A program made the position numbers and the translations under genes. Positions 14,314 to 24,384 of a DNA stretch of 24,386 bases are shown one piece after another. This DNA comes from DSNY01 sp037442465. Its GTDB lineage: Bacteria; Pseudomonadota; Gammaproteobacteria; Burkholderiales; Burkholderiaceae_F. Position 1 is the stretch's first letter. The number at the start of each line of letters is the position of its first letter. The notes beneath the pieces were generated by a model. It had not been told where the DNA came from and did no database searches. It was given only the letters and a program-made list of their open reading frames with translations. The DNA is taken from positions 1-24,386 of the forward strand of contig JBBIQI010000021.1 in assembly GCA_037442465.1 (NCBI GenBank), in the 5' to 3' direction.

Positions 14314-14922
14314 ATGACGAATCGATACCAAACCGCATCGAGCTGTGGCGACGCGCCGCCGTCGGGCGAGACGCTTTCGTGCTTGATCGACGGCGAGCTC
14401 GACCCCGCAGAATGCGCGCGGCTGCTCGGCCGGGTCGGCGCCGACCAGGTCGCGCGTCGCGAGTGGCTGCTGCTGCACGTGGTCGGCGACGCGCTGCGCT
14501 CGTCGGACGTCGCCTGTCTGCAATCGGACGGCTTCCTGCTGCGGGTGGGTGCTGCACTCGACGCCGAGCCGCCGATCGTCGCGCCACGCGCGAATCGGGA
14601 TCGAGCGCGGCTGATACGGCGGGTGGTGCTGCCGGGCGCGGCGGCCGCCGCGGCCGCCACGATGCTCGCGGTGATCGTCGTGCCGCAGTTGCGCGGCGAT
14701 CCGCCAGCGGCCACACAGGTCGCAGCGACACCGGCTGCGCGCAACGCGAGCGCGGCGGCGCCGCTCGCGCCGGTCGCGGCGACGCCAGCCGGGACACCGA
14801 ACGAGATCCGGCGGCTCGCCGAACTTGAAGCGTATCTCGCGGCCCATCGCGAGCTGGCCGGCGGTTCGATGACGCCGCGCAGCGCGCCCTATCTGCGCGC
14901 CTCGGCTCCCGCGCAGCGCTGA
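14314..14922 (+). CDS. rseA: Anti-sigma-E factor RseA (MucA-like)
   Basis: RseA is a single-pass inner-membrane protein that holds sigma-E inactive and is destroyed by regulated proteolysis (DegS then RseP) on envelope damage. It is 202 residues. The N-terminal sigma-binding domain spans about 18-85 (ETLSCLIDGELDPAECARLL, then REWLLLHVVGDALRS). The membrane helix is about 104-125 (Ala-rich, ending MLAVIVVP). The periplasmic part is Ala/Pro-rich and ends in the conserved LEAYLAAHRELAGG...APYLRAS-like segment. Gene order rpoE-rseA-rseB confirms the call. DegS and RseP are not encoded here. Confidence 0.93.
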   Translation: MTNRYQTASSCGDAPPSGETLSCLIDGELDPAECARLLGRVGADQVARREWLLLHVVGDALRSSDVACLQSDGFLLRVGAALDAEPPIVAPRANRDRARLIRRVVLPGAAAAAAATMLAVIVVPQLRGDPPAATQVAATPAARNASAAAPLAPVAATPAGTPNEIRRLAELEAYLAAHRELAGGSMTPRSAPYLRASAPAQR

Positions 14923-14925
14923 ACG

Positions 14926-15948
14926 ATGCAGGCGAACATCGTGAACGCGCTCGAGGCGCGCCTGGCGCGCGCGCTGTGTGCGTTGCTGCTCGCCGCGACG
15001 GCGGGCGCGGCCTTGGCGCAGAACGAACGCGCACGCCCCGCGGTGCCGCGCAGCGAAATGCAGTGGCTGCAGGCGATGCAGGCGGCAGCGCAGCGGGTGA
15101 ACTATTCCGGCACGCTGGTGTACCAACGCGGTTCCGAGGTGCGAGCGTCGCGCATCGTGCATCTGTTCGACGGCGCGGTGTCGCACGAGCGCGTGCAGAC
15201 GCTCGACGGCGTGCCGCGCGAGTTCGTTCGCCGCGGCGACGAGGTGCAGTGCATTTTTCCGGACGCGCGCCGAGTCGTCGTCGAGCGCAGACCCGCGCTG
15301 GGGTCATTTCCCGCGATCGCCAGCGCCAACCCGACCGAGATCCTCGAGCGCTATGCGCTGCGTCTGGGAGAGGTCGAGCGCGTCGCCGGCGTCGAGTGCC
15401 AGGTGATACTCATCGAGCCCAAGGACGCGCTGCGCTACGGCTACAAGCTCTGGGTCGACCGGGCCTCGGGGCTGTTGCTGAAGGCTCAGACGCTCGACGA
15501 GCGCAACGAAGTCCTCGAGCAGATGGCATTCGCCGACGTGCGCATCGGCGAGCGCATCGAGCGATCGCAGCTTAAGCCCTCGTGGTCGACCGAGGGCTGG
15601 CGCGTCGACCGCAGCGAACACCGCAGCGTCGATCTGGCGCAGGCGGGCTGGGTCGTCACGCCGCCCGCCGGATTCCGCAAGATGCTCGAGGTGGAGCGTC
15701 GCGTCGGGCCCGGCGCGAACCGCGACCGCGGCGCTATGCAGGTGGTCTACTCCGACGGCCTGGCGACGGTGTCGATCTTCATCGAACCCGGCACGACCGA
15801 ACCGGCAGCAGACTATGCGCAGTCGCAGGGACCGACCAGCGCGTACTCGCGCCGCGTCGGCGACGCCACCGTGACCGTCGTCGGCGAAGTGCCGCCGGCC
15901 ACCGTCAAGGCGCTGGCGCAGGCCGTCGAGTTCCGCGCGCCGCGCTGA
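14926..15948 (+). CDS. rseB: Periplasmic sigma-E regulator RseB (MucB)
   Basis: RseB binds the periplasmic tail of RseA, shields it from DegS and is thought to sense mislocalised lipopolysaccharide or lipids. The 340-residue precursor has a signal peptide with probable cleavage after ALA at 29-31 (next residue Q32). The LolA-like N-terminal domain begins at about 45 (WLQAMQAAAQRVNYSGTLVYQRG), and the smaller C-terminal domain runs from about 235 (AGWVVTPPAGFRKMLE through the GLATVSIFIEPG segment). ATG 14926 lies three bases after the rseA stop. mucD follows after 32 bases, completing the module. Confidence 0.93.
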   Translation: MQANIVNALEARLARALCALLLAATAGAALAQNERARPAVPRSEMQWLQAMQAAAQRVNYSGTLVYQRGSEVRASRIVHLFDGAVSHERVQTLDGVPREFVRRGDEVQCIFPDARRVVVERRPALGSFPAIASANPTEILERYALRLGEVERVAGVECQVILIEPKDALRYGYKLWVDRASGLLLKAQTLDERNEVLEQMAFADVRIGERIERSQLKPSWSTEGWRVDRSEHRSVDLAQAGWVVTPPAGFRKMLEVERRVGPGANRDRGAMQVVYSDGLATVSIFIEPGTTEPAADYAQSQGPTSAYSRRVGDATVTVVGEVPPATVKALAQAVEFRAPR

Positions 15949-15980
15949 AATTCCACGATCCTCCACACATCGGAAAGACA

Positions 15981-17426
15981 ATGCGAATGATCTCGCTCAT
16001 CACGCGCGCCGCGTCCGTTCTGCTGCCGGCGGTCGCGCTCAATTTCGCGCCCGCCGGCGTGCCTACCGCGTTCGCGCAACTGCCCGATTTCACCGCGCTG
16101 GTCGAGCGCGCGGGCCCCGCCGTGGTCAACATCCGCACGATCGCCCGCGTCGGCGGTCAGGCGATGCAGCAGTTCCCGGACTTGGACGAGAACGACCCGT
16201 TCTACGAGTTCTTCCGCCGCTTCTTTCCGCAGCCCGGTCCGCAGCAGCCGCGCCCGCCGCGCTCGCCGCGCGGCGAGCGCGAGATCCCGCGCGGCGTGGG
16301 TTCCGGCTTCATCATCTCCGCCGACGGCTACGTGATGACCAACCATCACGTCGTCGACGGCGCCGACGAGATCATCGTCACCTTGCCGGACAAGCGCGAG
16401 TTCAAGGCCAAGCTGATCGGGTCGGACCGGCGCACCGACGTGGCGTTGGTGAAGATCGACGCGACCGGGCTGCCGACGCTACCGATCGGCGACCCCGCGA
16501 CACTGAAGGTCGGCGAATGGGTGATCGCGATCGGCTCTCCATTTAACCTGGAGAACACGGTCACCGCGGGCATCGTCAGCGCCAAGGGGCGCGACACCGG
16601 CGACTTCCTGCCTTTTATCCAGACCGACGTTGCCGTGAATCCCGGCAACTCGGGCGGACCGCTGATCAATATGCGCGGCGAGGTCGTCGGCATCAACTCG
16701 CAGATCTTCACGACCTCGGGCGCTTACGCGGGCATCTCGTTCGCGATCCCGATCGACGAGGCCATGCGCGTGCAGGAGCAGCTGCGCACGACCGGCCGCG
16801 TGATCCGCGGACGCATCGGCGTCGGCATCGACTCGGTATCGAAGGAACTCGCCGAAACACTCGGTCTGCCCAGGCAGCAGGGCGCCCTCGTCACGCAGGT
16901 CGAGCGCGACAGCCCGGCCGAGAAGGCGGGCGTCGAGGCCGGCGACGTGATTCTGCGTTTCGACGGCAAGACGATCGATCGTGCGACCGATCTGCCGCGC
17001 ATCGTCGGCGGCACCAAGCCGGGTAGCAAGGTCACGATGACCGTCTGGCGCAAGGGCGCGCAACGCGATCTGCAGGTGACCGTCGGCGAGCTGCCGGCCG
17101 ACCGCCCGCTCGCACGGCGCGGCGACTCCCCGCAGCGCGGCGGCAGCGCGAACGTGCTCGGACTGGTTGTCGCCGATGTTCCCGCCGAGCGGTTAAAGGA
17201 GCTGCGCCTGCGCGGCGCGGTGCAGGTCGAGTCGGTCGACGGCGCGGCGGCGCGGGCCGGCCTGCGCGCGGGCGACCTGATCGTCGCGGTCAACAACGTC
17301 GAGGTGCAGAACGCCCGGCAATTCAACGATCTGGTCGCCAGGCTCGACCCGAAACGCAACGTCGCGCTGCTGGTGCGGCGCGGCGACCAAAGCACATTCG
17401 TCATCGTCAAGCCGTCCGACCGTTAG
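15981..17426 (+). CDS. mucD: Periplasmic serine endoprotease, DegP/HtrA family (MucD)
   Basis: This HtrA protease/chaperone removes misfolded periplasmic proteins and dampens the sigma-E response. The 481-residue precursor has a signal peptide (1-32, cleavage after AFA before Q33). A trypsin-like domain with the triad H123 (TNHHVVDGAD), D153 (RRTDVALVKID) and S224 (NPGNSGGPL) follows. Two PDZ domains are at about 265-365 and 385-475. A Pro/Arg-rich linker (83-104) sits in the LA-loop region. ATG 15981 is in frame with an extension that runs back through rseB in another frame, and signal-peptide logic fixes the start. Linkage to rpoE-rseA-rseB marks it as the MucD orthologue. Confidence 0.95.
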   Translation: MRMISLITRAASVLLPAVALNFAPAGVPTAFAQLPDFTALVERAGPAVVNIRTIARVGGQAMQQFPDLDENDPFYEFFRRFFPQPGPQQPRPPRSPRGEREIPRGVGSGFIISADGYVMTNHHVVDGADEIIVTLPDKREFKAKLIGSDRRTDVALVKIDATGLPTLPIGDPATLKVGEWVIAIGSPFNLENTVTAGIVSAKGRDTGDFLPFIQTDVAVNPGNSGGPLINMRGEVVGINSQIFTTSGAYAGISFAIPIDEAMRVQEQLRTTGRVIRGRIGVGIDSVSKELAETLGLPRQQGALVTQVERDSPAEKAGVEAGDVILRFDGKTIDRATDLPRIVGGTKPGSKVTMTVWRKGAQRDLQVTVGELPADRPLARRGDSPQRGGSANVLGLVVADVPAERLKELRLRGAVQVESVDGAAARAGLRAGDLIVAVNNVEVQNARQFNDLVARLDPKRNVALLVRRGDQSTFVIVKPSDR

Positions 17427-17435
17427 CGGGGTGCC

Positions 17436-17455
17436 GGCGCGGTAGAATCCGCGCC
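17436..17455 (+). promoter_or_regulatory. Candidate lepA promoter: TAGAAT inside a perfect palindrome
   Basis: GGCGCGG-TAGAAT-CCGCGCC: the -10-like hexamer (17443-17448) is flanked by exact 7-base inverted arms. It begins ten bases after the mucD stop. No clear -35 is seen. The palindrome could be a regulator site or a weak hairpin instead of, or together with, a promoter. Confidence 0.35.
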
Positions 17456-17462
17456 CGGTGGC

Positions 17463-17497
17463 GAAAGGGGGGTGGCCCCAGGGGCGCACCCCCTTTC
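17463..17497 (+). other. Long GC-rich hairpin in the mucD-lepA gap (possible terminator or attenuator)
   Basis: GAAAGGGGGGTG pairs with CACCCCCTTTC (one extra G bulged), and inside it GCCCC-AG-GGGC forms a further short stem. The whole element is 35 bases. It is followed by TATTGCTTTGC, which is T-enriched but not a proper T-tract. It could end mucD transcription, or, being downstream of the TAGAAT box, could form in the lepA leader. Confidence 0.5.
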
Positions 17498-17583
17498 TAT
17501 TGCTTTGCGCTTGCCGGAGGCGGGGATTCGAGGCCCGATCCAGACCGGCGATGCCCATGGGGCGGCGCCCGATCGCAACTGCG

Positions 17584-19373
<1,790 letters not shown>

Positions 19374-19377
<4 letters not shown>

Positions 19378-20261
19378 ACTTCGCGCTGATCCTGTTCGTC
19401 CTGCTCGTCGCCAGCTTCGTGATGTGGCTGCTCGACGTGCTGTGGCTGAAGAAGCGCCGCGAACGCGCCGCCGAGGTGGCGCTGTCCGCGTTCGACGCGC
19501 ACGCGAAGAGCCGCGGCGCCGACGAACGCACGCTCGCCGTCGAGCGCGTGCTGCTGGTCGAGAAGCTGACGCGCCGGCCGTGGTACCTGGAGTACACGGC
19601 GAGCTTCTTTCCGGTGATCCTGCTCGTCTTCGTGCTGCGCTCGTTCCTGTTCGAGCCGTTCCGCATCCCGTCGGGCTCGATGATCCCGACGCTGCAGATC
19701 GGCGACCTCATCCTCGTCAACAAGTACCAGTACGGGATCCGGCTGCCGATCGTCAACAAGAAGATCGTGCCGATCGGCGATCCGCAGCGCGGCGACGTGA
19801 TCGTGTTCCGCTTTCCGCACAACCCGGCGCAGGACTACATCAAGCGCGTCGTCGGGCTGCCGGGCGATCGCGTCGAATACCGCGGCAAACAGCTCTTCAT
19901 CAACGGCGCCCGCGTTCCGACGACCCCGGACGGCCGCTACTTCGAGGAAGGGCGCGTGCAGTACTACGCGCTGTACGTCGAGAAGCTCGGCACGGTCGAG
20001 CACCGCATCATCGTCAACGAGGGGCCGAGCATGCCGCCGCTGCGCGGGTTCCAGCACACCCATCCGCAGGCCTGCGATTACACCGCCGATGGAGTCAGTT
20101 GCGTGGTGCCCGCGGGCCATTACTTCGTGATGGGCGACAATCGCGACAACAGCGAGGACAGCCGCTACTGGGGCTTCGTCCCGGATGAAAACATCGTCGG
20201 CCGTGCCTTTTTCATCTGGATGAATTTTGGCAATATGCGGCGGATCGGTAGTTTCCATTGA
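19374..20261 (+). CDS. lepB: Signal peptidase I
   Basis: LepB removes signal peptides from exported proteins at the periplasmic face of the inner membrane. The 295-residue enzyme has two N-terminal membrane segments (about 3-23 and 77-95). The catalytic S102 is in IPSGSMIPTL and the lysine base K157 in YIKRVVGLPGD, followed by the GDNRDNSEDSRYWG signature near 255-268. The start is GTG at 19374, overlapping the lepA stop as GTGA with GGAGG just upstream, so the two are translationally coupled as in E. coli. Confidence 0.96.
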
Positions 20262-20278
20262 AAATCATGGAGATGCGC

Positions 20279-20659
20279 ATGAAAACGCACGTGCGGGAAC
20301 GACAGCGCGGATTGAGCCTGGTCGCGCTGCTGTTCGTCGGGCTGATCGTCGTGGCGCTGCTGATGATCGGGGCGAAACTGGTGCCTGCGGTGGTCGAGTA
20401 CATCGCGATCGAGCGCGCGGTGCAGAAGATCAAGAACGAGGCCAATACGGTCGGCGAGATCCGCGCGGCGTTCGACCGCCATGCCACGATCGACGACATC
20501 AAGTCGATTACCAGTCGCGACCTGGACATCACCAAGGAGGGCGACCGCATTGTGATCTCGTATGCATACACCTACAACGTGCCGATTCTCGACAACGTCC
20601 GCCTGGTGATCGATTTCTCCGGAACGACGCGCGATCGGACGACCAAGTCCGTGCCGTGA
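20279..20659 (+). CDS. DUF4845 single-pass membrane protein
   Basis: This 126-residue protein has a basic N-terminus (KTHVRERQRG), one hydrophobic helix (about residues 12-34) and a soluble domain containing LVPAVVEYIAIERAVQKI and later ISYAYTYNVPILDNVRLVIDFSG. It matches the DUF4845 family, commonly found between lepB and rnc in betaproteobacteria; no function is established. The RQRGLSL opening also resembles pilin-like processed N-termini, but the conserved pilin Glu+5 is not apparent. ATG 20279 is preferred over ATG 20267/20273 and TTG 20258 because GGAG sits six bases upstream of it. Confidence 0.8.
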   Translation: MKTHVRERQRGLSLVALLFVGLIVVALLMIGAKLVPAVVEYIAIERAVQKIKNEANTVGEIRAAFDRHATIDDIKSITSRDLDITKEGDRIVISYAYTYNVPILDNVRLVIDFSGTTRDRTTKSVP

Positions 20660-20683
20660 CCCGGCCATCCGGAGGCCCTGCGC

Positions 20684-21487
20684 ATGGAACTCGCGGCGCT
20701 TGAAGAGCGCCTGGGCTACCGCTTCGCCAACCGGGCGCTGCTGGAGCAGGCTGTCACGCACCGCAGCCACGGCGCCGTGCACAACGAGCGGCTCGAGTTC
20801 CTCGGCGACGCGGTGTTGAACTGCACGATCGCGCAGCTCCTGTACCAGAAATACGCGCGGCTGAACGAGGGCGATCTATCGCGGCTGCGCGCCAATCTCG
20901 TCAAGCAGTCTTCGCTCGCGGACATCGCCGAGAGGCTCGGCCTGTCCGAGTTCCTGCGGCTGGGCGAAGGCGAGATGAAAAGCGGCGGGTTCCGCCGGCC
21001 GTCGATCCTGGCCGACACGATGGAGGCGGCATTCGGCGCGGTGTTCGTCGACGGTGGCTTCGATGCCGCGCGCGACGTGATCACGCGGCTGTTCGAGCCG
21101 GTGCTCAAGCATGTCGACCCCAAGACCCTGGGCAAGGACAGCAAGACGCTGCTGCAGGAGTATCTGCAGGGCAAGCGGTTGCCGCTTCCGGTGTATACGG
21201 TCGTCGAAACGCGCGGCGCCGCCCACAACCAGGAGTTCGAGGTCGAATGCTCGATCCCGAAGCTGGAGATCAGCGTGCGCGGCACCGGCCGCAGCCGGCG
21301 AGCGGCCGAGCAGTCGGCCGCCAAGCAGGCGTTCGACGGTGCGCAGGCCGTGCTGCAGGCGGCGCGCCGCGCCAAGCGCAAGTCGGCTGCGGCCGACGGC
21401 GAGCCAGCGCCGCGTGCCGAAACCGCCGCTGCCGTCGAACCGGCCGAAGCCGCGCCGGCGACGGAGCGTCCCAAGCCCGCCGGCTGA
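20684..21487 (+). CDS. rnc: Ribonuclease III
   Basis: RNase III cuts double-stranded RNA and separates pre-rRNAs. The 267-residue protein has the signature NERLEFLGDAVL with E35, E38 and D42, and D111/E114 in ILADTMEAAFGAVF. These are the metal-ligand positions equivalent to E38, E41, D45, D114 and E117 of E. coli. The double-stranded-RNA-binding domain covers about 152-222 (DSKTLLQEYLQG through RRAAEQSAAKQAF). A roughly 40-residue Ala/Pro/Glu-rich tail (228-267) is absent from the 226-residue E. coli protein. GGAGG precedes the ATG by eight bases. era starts nine bases downstream, the conserved rnc-era operon. Confidence 0.96.
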   Translation: MELAALEERLGYRFANRALLEQAVTHRSHGAVHNERLEFLGDAVLNCTIAQLLYQKYARLNEGDLSRLRANLVKQSSLADIAERLGLSEFLRLGEGEMKSGGFRRPSILADTMEAAFGAVFVDGGFDAARDVITRLFEPVLKHVDPKTLGKDSKTLLQEYLQGKRLPLPVYTVVETRGAAHNQEFEVECSIPKLEISVRGTGRSRRAAEQSAAKQAFDGAQAVLQAARRAKRKSAAADGEPAPRAETAAAVEPAEAAPATERPKPAG

Positions 21488-21496
21488 GTCCCGCCC

Positions 21497-22426
21497 ATGA
21501 GCGCAGCGTCGCCGGATCCGCGGGCGCGCACCGGCTTCATCGCCATCGTCGGCCGCCCAAATGTCGGCAAGTCGACGCTGCTCAACGCGCTGGTCGGCGA
21601 GCACGTGTCGATCACGTCCCGCAAGCCGCAGACGACACGCCATCGCGTGCTGGGGGTGCTCACCCGTGCCGCCGACGCGCAGCCGGTGCAGCAGTTCATC
21701 TTCGTCGATACGCCGGGCTTTCAGCGCAAGCACAGGTCGCTGCTGACCCGGCGGATGAACGAGACCGTGCGCGCAGCGCTCGCGCAGGTCGATGCGATCG
21801 TGCTCGTGATCGACGCGCGCGGCTGGACGCCCGAGGACGAGGCCGTACTCGAGTTGCTGCCGCCCGAGTGCGCCGAGCGCGGCAACGTCGTGCTCGCGCT
21901 GAACAAGATCGATGAACTGGCCGATCGCGACGCACTGCTGCCGTTGCTCGCGGCGTCGGCGCGGCGCTTTCCGTTCGCCGCACTCGTTCCGGTCAGCGCC
22001 GAGAAAAAGCGCCAGCTCGACGATTTGCTCGCCGCCCTCGGCAAGCTGCTGCCCGAGGGCGAGCCCCTGTTCGACGCCGACCGCTTCACCGACCGCAGCG
22101 TGCGCTTTCTCGCCGCCGAGCTGATCCGCGAGAAGGCGTTCCGCCTGCTCGGCGACGAGCTGCCGTACGGGCTCGCGGTGACGATCGATCGCTGGGAAGA
22201 AAGCGAGCGCCGCGCATCGATCGACGCCACGCTGGTCGTCGATCGCGAATCGCACAAGGCCATTGTGATCGGCGCGCACGGTGCCAAGCTGCGCGAGATC
22301 GGCCGGCTGGCGCGGATCGACATCGAGCGATTGCTCGACAAACCGGTATTTCTGCAGACTCACGTGCGCGTGCGGCGCGCCTGGAGCGACGACGAGCGCG
22401 CGCTGAAGCAGTTCGGCTATGAGTGA
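21497..22426 (+). CDS. era: GTPase Era
   Basis: Era is a GTPase that binds the 3' end of 16S rRNA and acts as an assembly factor for the 30S subunit. In 309 residues the G motifs are visible: GRPNVGKS (19-26), switch I around PQTTRHR, DTPG (71-74) and NKID (136-139), then VSAEKK for G5. The C-terminal KH domain is about 215-300, with the loop VIGAHGAKLREIG. It overlaps the recO start by eight bases. Confidence 0.97.
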   Translation: MSAASPDPRARTGFIAIVGRPNVGKSTLLNALVGEHVSITSRKPQTTRHRVLGVLTRAADAQPVQQFIFVDTPGFQRKHRSLLTRRMNETVRAALAQVDAIVLVIDARGWTPEDEAVLELLPPECAERGNVVLALNKIDELADRDALLPLLAASARRFPFAALVPVSAEKKRQLDDLLAALGKLLPEGEPLFDADRFTDRSVRFLAAELIREKAFRLLGDELPYGLAVTIDRWEESERRASIDATLVVDRESHKAIVIGAHGAKLREIGRLARIDIERLLDKPVFLQTHVRVRRAWSDDERALKQFGYE

Positions 22427-23210
22427 CGCCAGCGTCGTGACGCGACCGGCCGCGCGCGCGCGGCGCGCGGGTGAGGCGCGCGTCGAGCTGCAGCCGGGCT
22501 TCGTGCTGCACGCATACCCGTGGCGCGAGACGAGCCTGATCGTCGAGGCGCTGACGCGCGACTACGGCCGCGTCGCGCTGGTGGCGCGCGGCGCCAAGCG
22601 GCCGACCTCGCAGTTCCGCGGCCTGCTCGCACCGTTCTGTCCGCTCGCGTTGTCGTGGAGCGGGCGCAACGAGATCAAGTCGCTGGTGCGGGTCGAGTGG
22701 TGCGGCGGGCTGGCGCCGCTGCGTGGCGAGGCGCTGCTGGCGGCGTTCTATCTGAACGAGTTGCTGGTTCGGCTGATCGCCCGCGGCGATCCGCACGAGG
22801 GGCTGTTTGCGAGCTACCTGCACACGCTGCACGCGCTTGCCGGCGCCGCCCACGACGGCACCGACCGGCAGGCGGCGCTGCGTGAGTTCGAACTCGACCT
22901 GCTGCGCGAGACCGGCTACGCGCCGGCCTTCGACCGTTGCAGCGACGGTGAGGCGATCGATCCCGACGCGCTGTACTGGATCGACGGGCAGCGCGGCGTG
23001 CGCCGCGTCGCTGCGGGCGTTGCATACGACGCCGCACGCGACGAGCTGCAGATCAGCGGGCGGACCGTTCTGGCGCTGGCGCGCCGCGAGTTCGCCGATG
23101 CGCGCGCTGCCGCCGAGGCCAAGGTCGTCCTGCGGCAGCTGATTCGTTACCATCTGAACGGCAAGCCGCTGAATACGCGGCGCATCCTGCAGGACCTCAA
23201 GGAACTCTAG
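22419..23210 (+). CDS. recO: DNA repair protein RecO
   Basis: RecO works with RecR (and RecF) to load RecA onto SSB-coated single-stranded DNA and can anneal strands. The 263-residue protein has an N-terminal OB-fold (about 22-100: GFVLHAYPWRETSLIVEALTRDYGRVALVARGAKRP) and a helical C-terminal domain (FYLNELLVRLIARGDPHEGLF; later LRQLIRYHLNGKPLNTRRIL). It lacks the four-cysteine zinc motif of some RecO proteins. Translation is coupled to era by overlap; pdxJ follows after 17 bases. Confidence 0.94.
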   Translation: MSDASVVTRPAARARRAGEARVELQPGFVLHAYPWRETSLIVEALTRDYGRVALVARGAKRPTSQFRGLLAPFCPLALSWSGRNEIKSLVRVEWCGGLAPLRGEALLAAFYLNELLVRLIARGDPHEGLFASYLHTLHALAGAAHDGTDRQAALREFELDLLRETGYAPAFDRCSDGEAIDPDALYWIDGQRGVRRVAAGVAYDAARDELQISGRTVLALARREFADARAAAEAKVVLRQLIRYHLNGKPLNTRRILQDLKEL

Positions 23211-23227
23211 CGCTCGGTCCGCCCCCG

Positions 23228-23986
23228 ATGACCCGGCTCAGCGTCAATCTCAACAAGGTCGCCTTGCTGCGCAATACGCGCACGATCGGCATCCCGAGTG
23301 TGGCGCACGCGGCTACGCTCGCGCTCGAAGCGGGCGCCGATGGCATCACCGTGCATCCGCGTCCCGACGGGCGCCACGTGCGCGCGCCGGACGTGCTGGA
23401 ACTGGCCGAGCTGCTGAAGCGCTGGCCGGCGGCCGAGTTCAACATCGAAGGCAATCCGTTCCACGGGCTGATGGAATTCGTGCGGCAGGTCCGGCCGCAC
23501 CAGTGCACGTTCGTGCCCGACGAAACCGGCGCATTCACCTCCGACCACGGCTGGAATCTTCCGTCCGATTCGCCACGGCTGCGGCCTTTTATCGACGAAG
23601 CGCGCGCGCTCGGCGTGCGCGTCAGCCTCTTCATGGACCCCGAACCGGCGGCGATGGCGCACGCGCGGGCCGCGGGCGCCGATCGCGTCGAGCTGTACAC
23701 GGAGCCGTACGCGCGCGCGTGGGGCGGAGCCGCGCAGGACGCGGTGCTGCGGCGCTACGCCGAGGCGGCGCGCGCGGCGCTTGCGGCCGGATTGGGTGTG
23801 AACGCCGGCCATGACCTGAATCGACAGAATCTCGCGCCGTTCCTCGCGGCCGTGCCCGGCGTCGAGGAGGTGTCGATCGGGCACGCGCTGATTGCCGATG
23901 CCCTGGAGTTCGGGCTGGCGGCCACGGTGCGCATGTACCAGGCCGAGATCCGCCGCGCCGGCGCGGCGTCGCGGGAAACGCGGTGA
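23228..23986 (+). CDS. pdxJ: Pyridoxine 5'-phosphate synthase PdxJ (variant subgroup)
   Basis: PdxJ condenses 1-deoxy-xylulose 5-phosphate with 3-amino-2-oxopropyl phosphate to form pyridoxine phosphate in the DXP-dependent vitamin B6 pathway. The 252-residue TIM barrel keeps the catalytic residues: H43 in TVHPRPDGRH, E74 in FNIEGNP and H195 in VNAGHDLN. It also keeps the C-terminal IGHALIADAL phosphate loop. It is not the standard type. The N-terminal NIDH of E. coli PdxJ is NLNK here, VHLREDRRH is VHPRPDGRH, and NLEMA is NIEGNP, followed by TSDHGW. I recall this form from Xanthomonas and some Burkholderiales. It is in the normal recO-pdxJ-acpS position, so function is very likely unchanged. 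Its stop overlaps the acpS start. Confidence 0.92.
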   Translation: MTRLSVNLNKVALLRNTRTIGIPSVAHAATLALEAGADGITVHPRPDGRHVRAPDVLELAELLKRWPAAEFNIEGNPFHGLMEFVRQVRPHQCTFVPDETGAFTSDHGWNLPSDSPRLRPFIDEARALGVRVSLFMDPEPAAMAHARAAGADRVELYTEPYARAWGGAAQDAVLRRYAEAARAALAAGLGVNAGHDLNRQNLAPFLAAVPGVEEVSIGHALIADALEFGLAATVRMYQAEIRRAGAASRETR

Positions 23987-24384
23987 TCTACGGCATCGGC
24001 ACCGACCTGATCGAGATCGAACGGATCGCGCTGGCGCAGCAGCGTTTCGGCGAACGTTTCGCACAGCGCGTGCTCGGCGCGCAGGAGCTGCAGCGCTATG
24101 CCGAGCGCCGCCGGCGCTCGGCACAGCGCGGGATCGCCTACCTTGCCACGCGTTTCGCAGCCAAGGAGGCGATCTCCAAGGCGTTGGGGCTGGGCATGCG
24201 GCTGCCGATGACCTGGCGGGCGGTCGAGATCGTCAACGCGCCGAGCGGGCGGCCGCTGGCGCTCGCCCACGGCGAGCTCGCCCGCTTTCTGCAGGAGCGG
24301 CGACTGCGGCTGCACGTGTCGGTCAGCGACGAGCGCGGCATGGCGATGGCGTACGCTGTCGCGGAAGTTGCGGACGCGGCGTGA
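23983..24384 (+). CDS. acpS: Holo-[acyl-carrier-protein] synthase
   Basis: AcpS transfers the 4'-phosphopantetheine arm from CoA to the conserved serine of ACP (S37 of the acpP product in this window). It has 133 residues, with the Mg-binding D8 in GIGTDLIEIERI and E62 in RFAAKEAISKALGLG. The start is GTG 23983, which forms GTGA with the pdxJ stop. The gene is complete: TGA at 24382-24384, two bases before the window ends. The pdxJ-acpS pair is conserved in proteobacteria. Confidence 0.96.
   Translation: MIYGIGTDLIEIERIALAQQRFGERFAQRVLGAQELQRYAERRRRSAQRGIAYLATRFAAKEAISKALGLGMRLPMTWRAVEIVNAPSGRPLALAHGELARFLQERRLRLHVSVSDERGMAMAYAVAEVADAA

Noticed and set aside
17458..17583. LepA starting at GTG 17458 with 42 extra residues
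   Set aside because: The extension is unrelated to LepA, crosses the GC-rich hairpin and lies next to a candidate promoter; family conservation starts at ATG 17584.
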